DNA from: Rodentibacter mrazii
GTDB lineage: Bacteria > Pseudomonadota > Gammaproteobacteria > Enterobacterales > Pasteurellaceae
DNA length: 41,772 nucleotides
Direction: 5' to 3'
Assembly (NCBI RefSeq): GCF_001998825.1
Contig: NZ_MLHG01000050.1
Coordinates: forward strand, 1 to 41,772
In this document: in pieces, positions 9,590 to 18,762 of the stretch
Numbering within the stretch: position 1 is the first letter of the stretch
Layout of the letters: each line of letters begins with the position of its first letter
Position numbers and translations under genes: made by a program
The notes under the pieces: generated by a model
The model's database searches: none
Told to the model about the DNA's origin: nothing
What the model saw: only the letters and a program-made list of their open reading frames with translations

Positions 9590-11008
9590 ATGGCGAAACA
9601 AAAAATTGATCCGCAAAATGTGGATAAGCTGATCGTAGCGATTGGCGGACGTGAAAATATTGCAACAGTTACACATTGCATTACTCGTTTACGCTTTGTG
9701 TTAAACGATGAAAGTAAGGTAGATACCAAAGCGATCGAAGCCTTGCCAATGGTAAAAGCCAATTTCTCAACCGGCGGACAATATCAAGTTGTGATCGGTC
9801 AAGAGGTCGGCGACTATTACAAAATTTTGCTCGAAAAAACAGGATTGGCAAGCGTGGATAAAGAACAGGTAAAAGCAGCCGCACGTCAAAATCAAAAATG
9901 GTACGAAAGCCTGATTTCACATATGGCGGACATTTTTATTCCGCTTTTACCGGCGTTAATTAGTGGGGGATTGATTCTCTGTTTCCGTAATGTAATTGGC
10001 GATATTGCCATGTTTGATGGCAAAACGCTGACACAAATCAGCCCATTCTGGAACAGTATGCACAGTTTCTTATGGTTGATTGGCGAAGCCATTTTCCATT
10101 TCCTACCGGTGGGAATTTGTTGGTCGATTGCCCGTAAAATGGGCACTTCACCGATTTTAGGTATTGTACTGGGGATTACCCTTGTTTCTTCGCAACTGAT
10201 GAACTCTTACGCACTCGGTTCACAACTGCCGGAAGCGTGGAATTTTGGTTGGTTTAGTATTGAAAAAGTGGGCTACCAAGCACAAGTGATCCCGGCAATT
10301 ATGGCAGGTTTAACGCTCTCTTATATTGAGCGTTTTATGACAAAAATCGTGCCTGATTTCTTAAATCTTATCATTGTACCGGTCGTATCCATTATCCTCG
10401 CCGTATTCTTAGCCCATAGCATTATCGGGCCTATCGGTCGCGAAATCGGTAACGGGGTCGCCTTTGTGGTGAAACATGCCATGACGGGAGATTTTGCCCC
10501 AATCGGTGCGGCATTATTCGGGTTTCTCTATGCGCCGCTTGTGGTCACGGGCGTACATCAAACCTCACTTGCGATTGATATGCAGATGATCCAAAGTATT
10601 GGCGGAACACCTGTATGGCCAATCATTGCGTTGTCCAATATTGCTCAGGCTTCTGCGGTTGTCGGGATTATCTATGTGAACAAAAGTGCACAATCTCGCG
10701 AAGTGGCTATTCCTGCCGCTCTTTCTGCCTATCTCGGCGTGACCGAACCCGCCATGTATGGGATTAACCTCAAATATCGCTTCCCGATGTTATGTGCAAT
10801 GATCGGTGCAGCCGTAGCAGGCTTAATCTGCGGTTTATCCGGCGTGTTAGCCGGTAGTATTGGTGTGGGCGGCTTACCGGGTATTCTTTCCGTTCAACAT
10901 CAATATTGGGGAGTATTCGGTCTCGCAATGCTCGCTGCGATCGTGATCCCATTTATACTCACCACCCTCGTTTATAAACGTAAAGAAAAAGCAGGTGAGC
11001 TTGCTTAA
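9590..11008 (+). CDS. treB: PTS trehalose-specific EIIBC component
   Basis: Inner-membrane permease that imports trehalose and phosphorylates it to trehalose-6-phosphate. The IIB domain is N-terminal, with phospho-accepting Cys30 in THCITRLRF. The IIC domain follows with multiple membrane segments, starting near ISHMADIFIPLLPALISGG. There is no IIA domain; as in E. coli, IIA(Glc) encoded elsewhere should supply phosphate. The ATG at 9590 gives 472 residues, the E. coli TreB length; the open frame runs 32 codons further upstream through the operator and is not coding there. treC follows after a 134-base gap that contains one USS (11032-11040). Confidence 0.95.
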   Translation: MAKQKIDPQNVDKLIVAIGGRENIATVTHCITRLRFVLNDESKVDTKAIEALPMVKANFSTGGQYQVVIGQEVGDYYKILLEKTGLASVDKEQVKAAARQNQKWYESLISHMADIFIPLLPALISGGLILCFRNVIGDIAMFDGKTLTQISPFWNSMHSFLWLIGEAIFHFLPVGICWSIARKMGTSPILGIVLGITLVSSQLMNSYALGSQLPEAWNFGWFSIEKVGYQAQVIPAIMAGLTLSYIERFMTKIVPDFLNLIIVPVVSIILAVFLAHSIIGPIGREIGNGVAFVVKHAMTGDFAPIGAALFGFLYAPLVVTGVHQTSLAIDMQMIQSIGGTPVWPIIALSNIAQASAVVGIIYVNKSAQSREVAIPAALSAYLGVTEPAMYGINLKYRFPMLCAMIGAAVAGLICGLSGVLAGSIGVGGLPGILSVQHQYWGVFGLAMLAAIVIPFILTTLVYKRKEKAGELA

Positions 11009-11142
11009 TATAAAAAACTTACGGAAAAATGACCGCACTTTCAAGGGGACATAAAACCCCATCATACATGCGGTCAAGTTTCCTCCTATTTAAACGTGAG
11101 AGGATTTTTCAAATCCACACATACTTACTCGAGAAAGCAACG

Positions 11143-12771
11143 ATGAATAATAAGACTCAATGGTGGAAAAACGGCGTTATCTACCAAATTTATCCAAAAT
11201 CATTCCAAGATACGACAGGCAGTGGCACAGGCGATATTCAAGGTATCATCAAACGTTTAGACTATTTACAAACGCTCGGAATTGATGGCATTTGGATTAC
11301 GCCGATGTATGTTTCGCCACAAATTGACAACGGTTACGATATTGCCAACTATCGTGAAATTGATCCGAGTTACGGTACAATGGCGGATTTCGAGCAACTG
11401 ATTACCGAAGCCCATAAACGCAATATTCGTATTGTAATGGATATGGTGTTTAATCATAGTTCTACTTTCCACCGTTGGTTTGAAGAAGGGGAAAATCCAC
11501 AAAGCGAATACCACGACTACTATATTTGGCGTGAAAACCCGACTAACTGGAAATCAAAATTTGGCGGTTCGGCATGGAAATGGGCGGATAAAGCACAAAA
11601 ATATTATTTGCACTTATTCGCCCCCGAGCAAGCAGATTTAAATTGGGAAAATCCCAAAGTGCGGTCAGAATTGTTTGAAATTTGTCGTTTTTGGGCAGAA
11701 AAAGGCATTGATGGATTGCGTTTGGATGTGGTGAATTTGATTTCTAAACCTGAGCATTTTGAAGATGATTTCGAGGGAGATGGTCGCCGTTTCTATACCG
11801 ATGGACATAAGATCCACGAATATTTGCAAATGCTCAATCAACATGCTCTCACGCCTTACGGCTTGATGAGTGTGGGTGAAATGTCTTCCACCAGTCTTGA
11901 ACATTGCCAACGCTATGCCAATTTGAACGGTACAGAATTATCTATGACCTTCAATTTCCATCACCTCAAAGTGGATTACCCGAAGGGTGAAAAATGGACA
12001 TACGCCCAACCTGATTTTGTCGAACTGAAGTCAATTTTTAACTACTGGCAACAAGGCATGCACGGCAAGGCGTGGAATGCCTTATTTTGGTGTAACCATG
12101 ATCAGCCTCGTATCGTTTCACGTTTTGGCGATGAGGGGGAACTTCGTGCAATTTCCGCTAAAATGTTAGCGATGCTACTTCACGGTATGCAAGGTACGCC
12201 TTATATTTATCAAGGTGAAGAAATTGGTATGACGAACCCAAATTTCACCACGATTGAAGAATATCGCGATGTGGAAAGCTTAAATGCGTATGAGGAACTG
12301 AAAGAAAAAGGCATCAATGACGATCTGATTATAAAAATTCTGGCACAGAAATCCCGTGATAATTCCCGCACGCCGGTACAATGGGACGAGAGTGAAAATG
12401 CCGGTTTTTCCACCGCCCAACCTTGGATCGATGTGGCACGCAACTATACTGAAATCAATGTAGAAAAAGCATTAGCGGATAAGCACTCGGTGTTTTACAC
12501 CTACCAAAGCTTAATTAAACTCCGTAAGGAATTACCTATTTTAACCGAGGGCAATTACACTGATTTACTGCCGAATCACCCATCCGTTTGGGCATATCAA
12601 CGTCAAGCTAACGGGCAAACTTTAACCGTATTGGCAAATTTGAGCCATCAACCGCAATCTGTTGAGTTAAATGTGAAAGGCGAGGTATTAATGAATAATT
12701 ATGATGAGCTGTCATTAGAAGAAAATAAAGTGCTGTTAATGCCTTATCAGGGCATCTATTTGTTGGCTTAA
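11143..12771 (+). CDS. treC: Trehalose-6-phosphate hydrolase
   Basis: Cytoplasmic glycoside hydrolase family 13 enzyme that splits trehalose-6-phosphate into glucose and glucose-6-phosphate, completing the pathway begun by TreB. Starting at MNNKTQWWKNGVIYQIYPKS (11143) it has 542 residues, similar to E. coli TreC. GH13 landmarks are present: MDMVFNHSS near residue 100, nucleophile Asp195 in GLRLDVVNL, acid/base Glu246 in SVGEMSS, and the conserved Asp in WCNHDQPR near residue 315. A perfect USS lies in the coding sequence (11657-11665). Upstream in-frame codons back to 11029 lie in a USS-containing spacer and are unlikely to be translated. Confidence 0.95.
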   Translation: MNNKTQWWKNGVIYQIYPKSFQDTTGSGTGDIQGIIKRLDYLQTLGIDGIWITPMYVSPQIDNGYDIANYREIDPSYGTMADFEQLITEAHKRNIRIVMDMVFNHSSTFHRWFEEGENPQSEYHDYYIWRENPTNWKSKFGGSAWKWADKAQKYYLHLFAPEQADLNWENPKVRSELFEICRFWAEKGIDGLRLDVVNLISKPEHFEDDFEGDGRRFYTDGHKIHEYLQMLNQHALTPYGLMSVGEMSSTSLEHCQRYANLNGTELSMTFNFHHLKVDYPKGEKWTYAQPDFVELKSIFNYWQQGMHGKAWNALFWCNHDQPRIVSRFGDEGELRAISAKMLAMLLHGMQGTPYIYQGEEIGMTNPNFTTIEEYRDVESLNAYEELKEKGINDDLIIKILAQKSRDNSRTPVQWDESENAGFSTAQPWIDVARNYTEINVEKALADKHSVFYTYQSLIKLRKELPILTEGNYTDLLPNHPSVWAYQRQANGQTLTVLANLSHQPQSVELNVKGEVLMNNYDELSLEENKVLLMPYQGIYLLA

Positions 12772-12779
12772 CATCATCG

Positions 12780-12824
12780 GCGATGGTTTTCTCAGTGAGA
12801 TATGCTAGTATTTCAAACCATCGC
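12780..12824. repeat. Inverted repeat between treC and the YbhB-family gene
   Basis: GCGATGGTTT (12780-12789) and AAACCATCGC (12815-12824) are perfect 10-bp inverted arms separated by 25 bases that include a TATGCT box. It could be the treC terminator stem, or an operator or hairpin of the downstream gene. There is no T run after the second arm, so the terminator role is uncertain. Confidence 0.5.
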
Positions 12825-12847
12825 TCATTAACCAAAATAAGGAGAAT

Positions 12848-13348
12848 ATGATGATCGTAACCAGCTCTGCCATCAAAAATGGAGTATTTGAAGACAAATA
12901 CGGCAAACGTGGAACCCAATTTAGCCCAAACGGTATGCCCACCTATTCCATTCCCTTTGAAATTCAAGGTGCGCCGGAAGGTACAAAATCTTTCGCCGTG
13001 GTACTTGAAGATAAAGATGCGATTACCGCAAGCGGATTTGTTTGGATTCACTGGTTAATCGCCAATCTTGAACGCACAAATGTGCAAGAAAACGAAAGCC
13101 AAGCCGCAACGGATTATGTACAAGGTGCGAATTCTTGGGCGAGTGTGTTAGGCAAATTTGAACTTGATGAAGCCTCCGCTTACGGCGGTATGGCTCCCCC
13201 GAATTGTTTACATCGTTATGAATTGATTGTGTATGCCCTCGATACCAAACTCGATGTTAAACCGGGTTTTCGTTTCAATGATCTTCATTTTGCCATGCAA
13301 GGGCATATTTTAGATCAAGCGGTTGTGATGGGAACCTATGATGTTTAG
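12848..13348 (+). CDS. YbhB/YbcL family (phosphatidylethanolamine-binding-like) protein
   Basis: Small cytoplasmic protein of the Raf-kinase-inhibitor-like PEBP family; the bacterial role is not established. The 166-residue protein shows the family signatures: SFAVVLEDKDA near residue 55 followed by FVWIHWLIANL, then YGGMAPPNCLHRYELIVYALD (quoted here in part as GGMAPP and HRYELIVYALD), which form the ligand pocket. Two ATGs lie in tandem at 12848 and 12851 behind AAGGAG; the second has the better spacing. There is no signal peptide. Its stop codon overlaps the end of convergent uhpC by four bases. Confidence 0.85.
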   Translation: MMIVTSSAIKNGVFEDKYGKRGTQFSPNGMPTYSIPFEIQGAPEGTKSFAVVLEDKDAITASGFVWIHWLIANLERTNVQENESQAATDYVQGANSWASVLGKFELDEASAYGGMAPPNCLHRYELIVYALDTKLDVKPGFRFNDLHFAMQGHILDQAVVMGTYDV

Positions 13349-14628
13349 TTTTTAGTTGGATCTTGCGCTTTCAAAAACGGTAATAATGAAAGCGCAATAC
13401 CGGCTGCACAACAAGTAACAACTATGAAAAATCCCGTCCAATGGAAATATTTCATAATCAGTGCCAATGGATAGCCTGCAATAGCAGCGCCAAGGTAAGC
13501 AAATAATCCCACAAACCCGGTCGCTGTGCCGGGTGTTTTTTTATGGGAACATTCTGCCGCAGCCATACCGATTAACATTTGAGGACCAAAAATAAAAAAA
13601 CCAACCACAAAGAAAAGTGCGGTCTGTAAAATATAATTTTCTTTTGGTAACAACCATAAAGCGGTAATGGAAAAGAAAATACCAATAGCAAAAATCAATG
13701 CCATCGGTCCACGATTACTAGAAAACAGGCGATCCGATCCCCAACCGGCTACAAGTGATCCTAAAAAGCCCCCTACTTCAAATAACGCTAAGACACTGTT
13801 GGCTGAAACCAAGTCGTAATGGTATTTTTCAGTAAGATAAATATTGCCCCAATCATTAATCGCTGTTCGCACCACATAAACGAGGGTATAACTTAACGCT
13901 AACAACCAAATATATTTATTCAAAAAAACATAACGGCGCAAAATTTCCCGCCAACTTAAATGGGGAGCTAGAGATTCTTGCTTGAGTTCCAATTCGTCAT
14001 TTCGCCAATGTCCGACACTAGGTAGTCCCATGGACTCCGGTGTATTACGTAATCGCCATAACAAGAAAAAACCAATACAAATCGCCAATCCCCCGGCAAT
14101 GGCAAAACCATGGCGCCAACTATAATGTAACGTCACATAACCAATAAGCAAAGGAATCAATGCGCCTCCCACATTGTGCGCTGTATTCCAAATCGACCAC
14201 CAATGCCCACGTTCATGACGAGAATACCAACTCGTCAATAACTTAGAACAGGCAGGCCAGCCCCAGCCTTGAAACCACGCATTAGCCACCCAAAGTGCGG
14301 TAAAAAACAACACAGAATTTGATAATCCAAAGACAATATTAAGAATCCCCGTCATCATCAGACCAATTGCCATAAAATGACGAGGATTTGATTTATCGGA
14401 AAATATCCCTGAAAAAAATTTTGATCCCCCGTAGGTGATATAAAATAAGGTCGCCATCAACCCAATATCACTTTTTTCAATACCAAGATCGGTGATCATT
14501 TCCGGTACGGCAAAATTGAAACTCTTTCTTGTGAGATAAAAGCCTGCATAACCGATATACATGGCGATCATCAAATGCATACGCCAATAGCTATAAGTAC
14601 GGTCAATTTTTGAGGAAAATATTGTCAT
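13345..14628 (-). CDS. uhpC: Hexose-6-phosphate sensor/regulator of the MFS family
   Basis: Membrane protein homologous to the transporter UhpT; in E. coli it senses external glucose-6-phosphate and switches on the kinase UhpB. The 427-residue protein has the organophosphate:phosphate antiporter pattern: GYAGFYLTRKSFNFAVPEM near residue 22, WFQGWGWPACSKLL near residue 115, and WNTAHNVGGALIP near 150. Assignment as UhpC rather than a second transporter rests on its position directly after uhpB. It starts one base after the uhpB stop. The better start is the ATG at 14628; upstream codons run into uhpB. Two perfect USS are embedded (13615-13623, 14293-14301). Confidence 0.9.
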   Translation of the reverse strand: MTIFSSKIDRTYSYWRMHLMIAMYIGYAGFYLTRKSFNFAVPEMITDLGIEKSDIGLMATLFYITYGGSKFFSGIFSDKSNPRHFMAIGLMMTGILNIVFGLSNSVLFFTALWVANAWFQGWGWPACSKLLTSWYSRHERGHWWSIWNTAHNVGGALIPLLIGYVTLHYSWRHGFAIAGGLAICIGFFLLWRLRNTPESMGLPSVGHWRNDELELKQESLAPHLSWREILRRYVFLNKYIWLLALSYTLVYVVRTAINDWGNIYLTEKYHYDLVSANSVLALFEVGGFLGSLVAGWGSDRLFSSNRGPMALIFAIGIFFSITALWLLPKENYILQTALFFVVGFFIFGPQMLIGMAAAECSHKKTPGTATGFVGLFAYLGAAIAGYPLALIMKYFHWTGFFIVVTCCAAGIALSLLPFLKAQDPTKN

Positions 14629-14629
14629 C

Positions 14630-16141
14630 TTAAATCCTTGGCAGAGTAATTTTAATCGTTGTGCCGTGCTGCTTTGGCGATATTCTTTGTTCACAGGAAA
14701 TCAATTGAAATGTCCCACATAAAATATCAACCCGTTCTTGCATCCCCTTCAAGCCAAAACCTTGTTTGACTTTTGTCGGATCAAATCCCTTACCGTTATC
14801 CTGAATGATTAATTGAATATCTTTACGAATAATAATGGCAAGACTCACCGCAGTGGCAGCAGAATGTTTAACAATATTATTCAATCCTTCTTGACATAAA
14901 CGATAAAGGGTAATTTCTTGGATATGCTCAAGTTTTACATTATCTTTATCTTCCCAAAAAAGTGCGGTCGAAATTCCGTGAGTTTTGAGATCGAGTTCTA
15001 AAAGTAAATTCTGAATCGCCTGCTGGAGTGAAACATCATCTAACATTTTAGGGCGAATACGGTTTAATAATCCCTTTGTAGTATCGTAAATGTTTAGAGA
15101 AAGTTGCTCAATCATCCCGACCACTTCCGTTATTTTAGGGGAAGGTTCCAAACGTTTCATAATAGAAGCCTGCATACGAATTGCCGTGATGTTTTGTCCT
15201 ATTTCATCGTGTAATTCACGGGAGATGTCTTGACGAATCGCCTCTTCCGTATTAATAAGTTTCCGAGTGAGATGGCGATTACGATTCAGTTCTGTCGACA
15301 AACTTTGATTCAGATCCCGTTGCCGCTGAATCGCTAAACCGAGAAAAATTCCCGTAATCGTTTGTGCAGAAAGGGAAAGTAACAAATCCGTTAATGCCCC
15401 ACTCGAAAAATTCCCCATCGTCGCCGTGAGCGCAATACTATTTAACAATGTACCAAGCAATGCCCCCTGCCAACCATAGGCATAGGCGAGCAAAATAATG
15501 GGGACAGAGAGGAAAAATAAAGTAAACCGATGAAACTCTTCCGGCGTATAAATTTGAATAAGTATATTCAATAAAAACAATAAGATATAAATTAGAATAT
15601 GTTTGGCTCGTAACGAAATCGGCTTATGTACCAATCGTGCGGTAAGCGGAATCCAAGCACGCTTAAAAAGATATTCATCGACTAAAAAGCAGGCGGGCAT
15701 TATCAATAACATTCCGGTAAAACTGACCAGAAACGTATAAAAAAAGGAAAATGAAAGTATCGCCCCAACCAAGCCATTCATGAAACTCATCACAAGTGCT
15801 AATCCACTCTGTACGATGAGCTTACGGATTTCATTACCTTGGTAATATTCCTTTATCACCAGCGTAATAGGCACACTAATAAGAGCTAAAATGCCGGACG
15901 ACAAATAATATTCATCCTGTGACGCATAGATTAGCAACCCCAAGACAGAAAATTCAGCACCATAACTTACCCACCAAAATACTTTTGGCATATGTAAATT
16001 AACCCCTAACCGAAAAGCAAAAGGTAAAAACAGTAATGCCATTAAGGTATTTTCGAGTAAATAATCGGAAATCGCCCATAAAGAAAAGTAGGCACAAAAC
16101 AAAATGAAACCACTGTAAAGAAAGGTCAGCAATGACGTCAT
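14630..16141 (-). CDS. uhpB: Hexose-6-phosphate sensor histidine kinase
   Basis: Inner-membrane kinase that phosphorylates UhpA when signalled by UhpC. The N-terminal 270 residues hold about eight hydrophobic segments, followed by a dimerisation/phosphoacceptor region with His311 in [10 protein letters not shown] (HisKA_3 type; E. coli UhpB uses the equivalent His313). The ATPase domain has [12 protein letters not shown] (N box) near residue 417 and DNGKGFD plus [11 protein letters not shown] near 448-471. The 503-residue length matches the family. Its ATG overlaps the uhpA stop in an ATGA arrangement, so translation should be coupled. A perfect USS lies at 14960-14968. Confidence 0.93.
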   Translation of the reverse strand: MTSLLTFLYSGFILFCAYFSLWAISDYLLENTLMALLFLPFAFRLGVNLHMPKVFWWVSYGAEFSVLGLLIYASQDEYYLSSGILALISVPITLVIKEYYQGNEIRKLIVQSGLALVMSFMNGLVGAILSFSFFYTFLVSFTGMLLIMPACFLVDEYLFKRAWIPLTARLVHKPISLRAKHILIYILLFLLNILIQIYTPEEFHRFTLFFLSVPIILLAYAYGWQGALLGTLLNSIALTATMGNFSSGALTDLLLSLSAQTITGIFLGLAIQRQRDLNQSLSTELNRNRHLTRKLINTEEAIRQDISRELHDEIGQNITAIRMQASIMKRLEPSPKITEVVGMIEQLSLNIYDTTKGLLNRIRPKMLDDVSLQQAIQNLLLELDLKTHGISTALFWEDKDNVKLEHIQEITLYRLCQEGLNNIVKHSAATAVSLAIIIRKDIQLIIQDNGKGFDPTKVKQGFGLKGMQERVDILCGTFQLISCEQRISPKQHGTTIKITLPRI

Positions 16142-16746
16142 ACTTTATAATGTTGGTGAAATAAATTCGTCAATTCTACGTTATTTTTCACTTCTAACTT
16201 GCTCATAATATTGGCACGATGGGCATGAATCGTTTTAAAACTCAAGCCTAATTTTTCGCCCATCTCTTTAGCCTCAAGTCCCTGACTTAGCAATTCGCAA
16301 ATTTGCAATTCACGTTTTGTTAGCAGATCAAATGGGTTGCCGGTGCGATTTGAAACCAATTTCACCGTCAATTCCGGCATTAAATAAACGCCACCGGCAT
16401 ACACGGTGCGAACAGCTTGTATCAGCTCATCAGGACTGCAACGCTTGCTTAAGTAGCCTTTTGCACCTTGTTCCAACGCTTTTTTAACCACAATTTCGCT
16501 ATCATTTACACTGAGCATAATGCAATGAATACCGGAAGGAATACTTTTTAGCAGTTCCAATCCACTTTCATCAGGCATTGAAATATCAATAATACACACA
16601 TCGGCTTTTGTGTGAGGTAACTTTTGGCGGGTTTCTTTCGCCGAACCAAACTCCCCCACGACAACAATCTCTTCTTCCAGTGAAAGTAACTGCGCAAATC
16701 CTGAGCGCACAATGATGTGATCATCAATGAGTGCAACTTTTATCAT
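16138..16746 (-). CDS. uhpA: Two-component response regulator for hexose-phosphate uptake
   Basis: NarL/FixJ-type activator that should switch on uhpT. The receiver domain begins [10 protein letters not shown] with acidic pocket Asp8 and Asp9 and phospho-acceptor Asp54 in [12 protein letters not shown]. The C-terminal LuxR-type helix-turn-helix is [20 protein letters not shown] followed by [19 protein letters not shown]. Starting at 16746 it has 202 residues, near the E. coli size. It lies 247 bases downstream of uhpT, a spacer that holds an inverted-repeat element and a USS, so uhpABC may have its own promoter or be read through from uhpT. Confidence 0.93.
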   Translation of the reverse strand: MIKVALIDDHIIVRSGFAQLLSLEEEIVVVGEFGSAKETRQKLPHTKADVCIIDISMPDESGLELLKSIPSGIHCIMLSVNDSEIVVKKALEQGAKGYLSKRCSPDELIQAVRTVYAGGVYLMPELTVKLVSNRTGNPFDLLTKRELQICELLSQGLEAKEMGEKLGLSFKTIHAHRANIMSKLEVKNNVELTNLFHQHYKV

Positions 16747-16827
16747 TGTGGTTTCCTCTGTTTTTTTAGAAGGGACGGATTTTAGCACTGAAAAAAGTGC
16801 GGTCAATTCTTGATGATTTTATGGCAT

Positions 16828-16930
16828 GATGTAGCAGTCGCACAAAACTGATTTTGGGATACTTGTAGGGACAGCCAACCACTGTCCCTATATTTCGTTG
16901 GAATTTCTGTTCTTATGTATTTGCTATAAA
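16828..16930. repeat. Intergenic inverted-repeat element, copy A (between uhpT and uhpA)
   Basis: The outer arms are related in inverted orientation (TAGCAGTCGCACAAAAC on the left; complement of the right reads TAGCAAATACATAAGAAC). The centre is a perfect 9-bp stem TAGGGACAG (16866-16874) and CTGTCCCTA (16882-16890) with a seven-base loop. Copies B (about 18575) and C (about 26291) share the same outer arms and a central hairpin in the same place. A USS at 16795-16803 lies next to it. It fills most of the 247-base uhpT-uhpA spacer. This is a MITE- or REP-like element with no coding capacity. Confidence 0.65.
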
Positions 16931-16993
16931 TACCAAAAATCTTTCTATTTTGACCGTACTTTGCATAATGAATGATGGGATTAAACGCTTCTT

Positions 16994-18382
16994 CTAAGAT
17001 TTTGCCGCTTCTCGTTTTTTCAAATAACGGATTTTACGTTCTTCAGCAATCGCCACAAAGGCCAATAACACCATACAGACTACCGCAGAAATATCTAAGG
17101 CGGCGAAAGTGCCTTCCCAACCGGTTAAACCAAAAATAGGTGTACCATCTGCAATCATTCCCAAGCCTAATTTCGCAAAACTATCGCCAATTAAATAAGC
17201 AAAAGTTCCTTTTACACCATCTGCGACCGCAATCGCTTTTTTCGGTACGAAACCGACAGCAGCGACACCAATTAATAATTGTGGACCGAAAACTAAGAAG
17301 CCAAGAATAAATAAGGTGACTAAATACATGGTCTCATTTGTTGCAAATTGATAGAACTCAAGAGAGAACACAATAAGGATTAATGCCACACAAGCCAATA
17401 GGGTACGGCGACCATTCGCTAAATCAGATAAATATCCCCATAAAAATGTCCCGACCAGAGCTCCAATTTCAAAGAGGGCAAAACCTGAAATTGCAGCATC
17501 TTTTGAAAAACCTAATTCTTGGTAAGCATACACTGGAGACCATTGGTCGATACCAATACGCACAATGTAAAGAAAAATATTTGCAACGCAAAGTAACCAA
17601 ATTACTTTGTTTTTCAAAACATATTGGATAAAAATCTGCTTTTTCGTGAGTTGATTTTCTTCTGCATCTTTATCTTCTTCAGAAATTTCCTCCCCAAATA
17701 ATTCCTCCGCTTTGCCTAAACCATAAGCTTCAGGAGAATCACTGCCATAACGTAAACCAATAAAACCGATGATTAATGCAACAATTGAAGGGAACACAAA
17801 CATTCCTAGCACATGGCCATCAAAAAATACATTTGCACCAAACAATGCCACACCCGCTGCGGCTGCACCACCCACATTATGGGAAAGATTCCAAAAACCT
17901 AAAAACATGCCACGTTTTTTACGTGGTGTCCATTTTGTAATGGTAGAATAACTTGAAGATCCGCCGGTACTTTGGAAGAAACCACTTAACGCATAGAATG
18001 CCACCATCAGGAAAATTGCAACGCTACCGCTGCCCATACTTGCACTGAATCCCAACATACAAAGGGCAGAAAGAATTAACATAAACGGAACAAATTGCTT
18101 GGTATTTTTCCCGTCGGCATAATAAGACACCACGGTTTTACCAATACCGTAAGTGATGGAGAATCCCAACCCTATCATCCCTAATTGGGTTTTGGTTAGC
18201 CCATAAGTATCGATCATATCATTTTGGGCAATATTGAAATTTTTACGCACCAAATACATGGCCATATAACCAAAAAATACAACAAAATAAGATTGCATAA
18301 AAGGTTTAAACCACATTTTGCGACGTTCCTCAACAGGTAAGTCAAGTGTCGGTTTTCTCACTTCGTTTAAAAAATTAAGCAT
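16994..18382 (-). CDS. uhpT: Hexose-6-phosphate:phosphate antiporter
   Basis: Inner-membrane transporter that takes up glucose-6-phosphate and other sugar phosphates in exchange for inorganic phosphate. Starting at [20 protein letters not shown] (18382, behind CGGAG) it has 462 residues, essentially the E. coli UhpT length. Family signatures: [19 protein letters not shown] near residue 39, [18 protein letters not shown] near 135, and [20 protein letters not shown] near 158. Here uhpT lies upstream of uhpABC on the same strand, whereas E. coli has it at the end. The promoter region carries a perfect CRP site and a candidate UhpA site. Confidence 0.94.
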   Translation of the reverse strand: MLNFLNEVRKPTLDLPVEERRKMWFKPFMQSYFVVFFGYMAMYLVRKNFNIAQNDMIDTYGLTKTQLGMIGLGFSITYGIGKTVVSYYADGKNTKQFVPFMLILSALCMLGFSASMGSGSVAIFLMVAFYALSGFFQSTGGSSSYSTITKWTPRKKRGMFLGFWNLSHNVGGAAAAGVALFGANVFFDGHVLGMFVFPSIVALIIGFIGLRYGSDSPEAYGLGKAEELFGEEISEEDKDAEENQLTKKQIFIQYVLKNKVIWLLCVANIFLYIVRIGIDQWSPVYAYQELGFSKDAAISGFALFEIGALVGTFLWGYLSDLANGRRTLLACVALILIVFSLEFYQFATNETMYLVTLFILGFLVFGPQLLIGVAAVGFVPKKAIAVADGVKGTFAYLIGDSFAKLGLGMIADGTPIFGLTGWEGTFAALDISAVVCMVLLAFVAIAEERKIRYLKKREAAKS

Positions 18383-18413
18383 AATATAGACTCCGAATAA
18401 AATAATTTTGCGC

Positions 18414-18419
18414 ATATTA
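18414..18419 (-). promoter_or_regulatory. Candidate -10 box of uhpT
   Basis: Read on the minus strand the box is TAATAT, 32-37 bases before the uhpT ATG, implying a start near 18407. No good -35 is seen, as expected for an activator-dependent promoter. From this start the CRP site is centred near -103.5 and the inverted repeat at 18463-18479 near -64. Confidence 0.5.
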
Positions 18420-18462
18420 GATCGGAATCCATTATTTCCCTTGCAAATATCACGTAGAAACC

Positions 18463-18479
18463 CTAAGAATTTTTCCTAG
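18463..18479 (-). promoter_or_regulatory. Candidate UhpA-binding inverted repeat upstream of uhpT
   Basis: On the plus strand CTAAGAATTTTTCCTAG, with arms of the form CTA-n-GAA and TTC-n-TAG around three bases. It is centred 64 bases upstream of the inferred uhpT start, where the main UhpA site lies in E. coli as I recall. The binding sequence in this lineage is unknown to me, so the assignment rests on position and symmetry. Confidence 0.5.
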
Positions 18480-18502
18480 ATTACAGTGTTTTCTTATAAA
18501 AA

Positions 18503-18518
18503 TGTGAGGTAGATCACA
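18503..18518 (-). promoter_or_regulatory. Perfect CRP site upstream of uhpT
   Basis: TGTGA-GGTAGA-TCACA on the plus strand matches both core arms. It lies 121-136 bases before the uhpT ATG and about -103.5 from the inferred start, the CRP position described for E. coli uhpT. A nearly identical 22-base stretch recurs upstream of the TonB receptor gene at about 24292-24312. Confidence 0.75.
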
Positions 18519-18529
18519 AATTGAAAGGA

Positions 18530-18560
18530 AAAAGTGCGGTCAATTTTCACCGCACTTTTT
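18530..18560. terminator. Uptake-signal dyad near uhpT promoter and pqqL 3' end
   Basis: AAGTGCGGT (18532-18540) and ACCGCACTT (18549-18557) form an inverted USS pair with A and T runs outside. It could end transcripts coming from pqqL before they enter uhpT. It lies immediately beside the inverted-repeat element copy B. Confidence 0.65.
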
Positions 18561-18572
18561 CTTTTATTCGGT

Positions 18573-18745
18573 ATTATGTAGCAAATGCACAAAATAGAAA
18601 TTTCAACGACATTGTAGGGATACACTGCGTGTATCCGTTATAAAAATCAAGTTATTTCAACAGGTTAAAATTTTGACGGTTTGAAATGATTTGGTTTTAT
18701 AACGCCCCTATATTTCATTGAAATACTTTTTTGTTTATTGCTATG
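18573..18745. repeat. Intergenic inverted-repeat element, copy B (between pqqL and uhpT)
   Basis: Fills most of the 380-base pqqL-uhpT spacer, ending about 18 bases from the pqqL stop. The outer arms are inverted relatives (TAGCAAATGCACAAAATAG on the left; complement of the right end reads TAGCAATAAACAAAAAAG). Inside are a perfect 8-bp hairpin GGATACAC-TGC-GTGTATCC (18618-18636) and a second, longer inverted repeat from TTATAAAA (18638-18645) to TTTTATAA (18695-18702). It is related to copy A and most closely to copy C, which shares the TGC-centred hairpin and the TTAAAATTTTG segment. Confidence 0.7.
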
Positions 18746-18762
18746 AACTTCCCATAGAAAAT

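Noticed and set aside
12608-13051. Minus-strand open frame of 147 codons across the end of treC and the YbhB-family gene
   Set aside because: It overlaps two genes and their spacer on the other strand; its translation has no family pattern.
16828-18745. CRISPR-like repeat array
   Set aside because: The repeated units are far apart, divergent and internally inverted, with no regular spacers and no cas genes.
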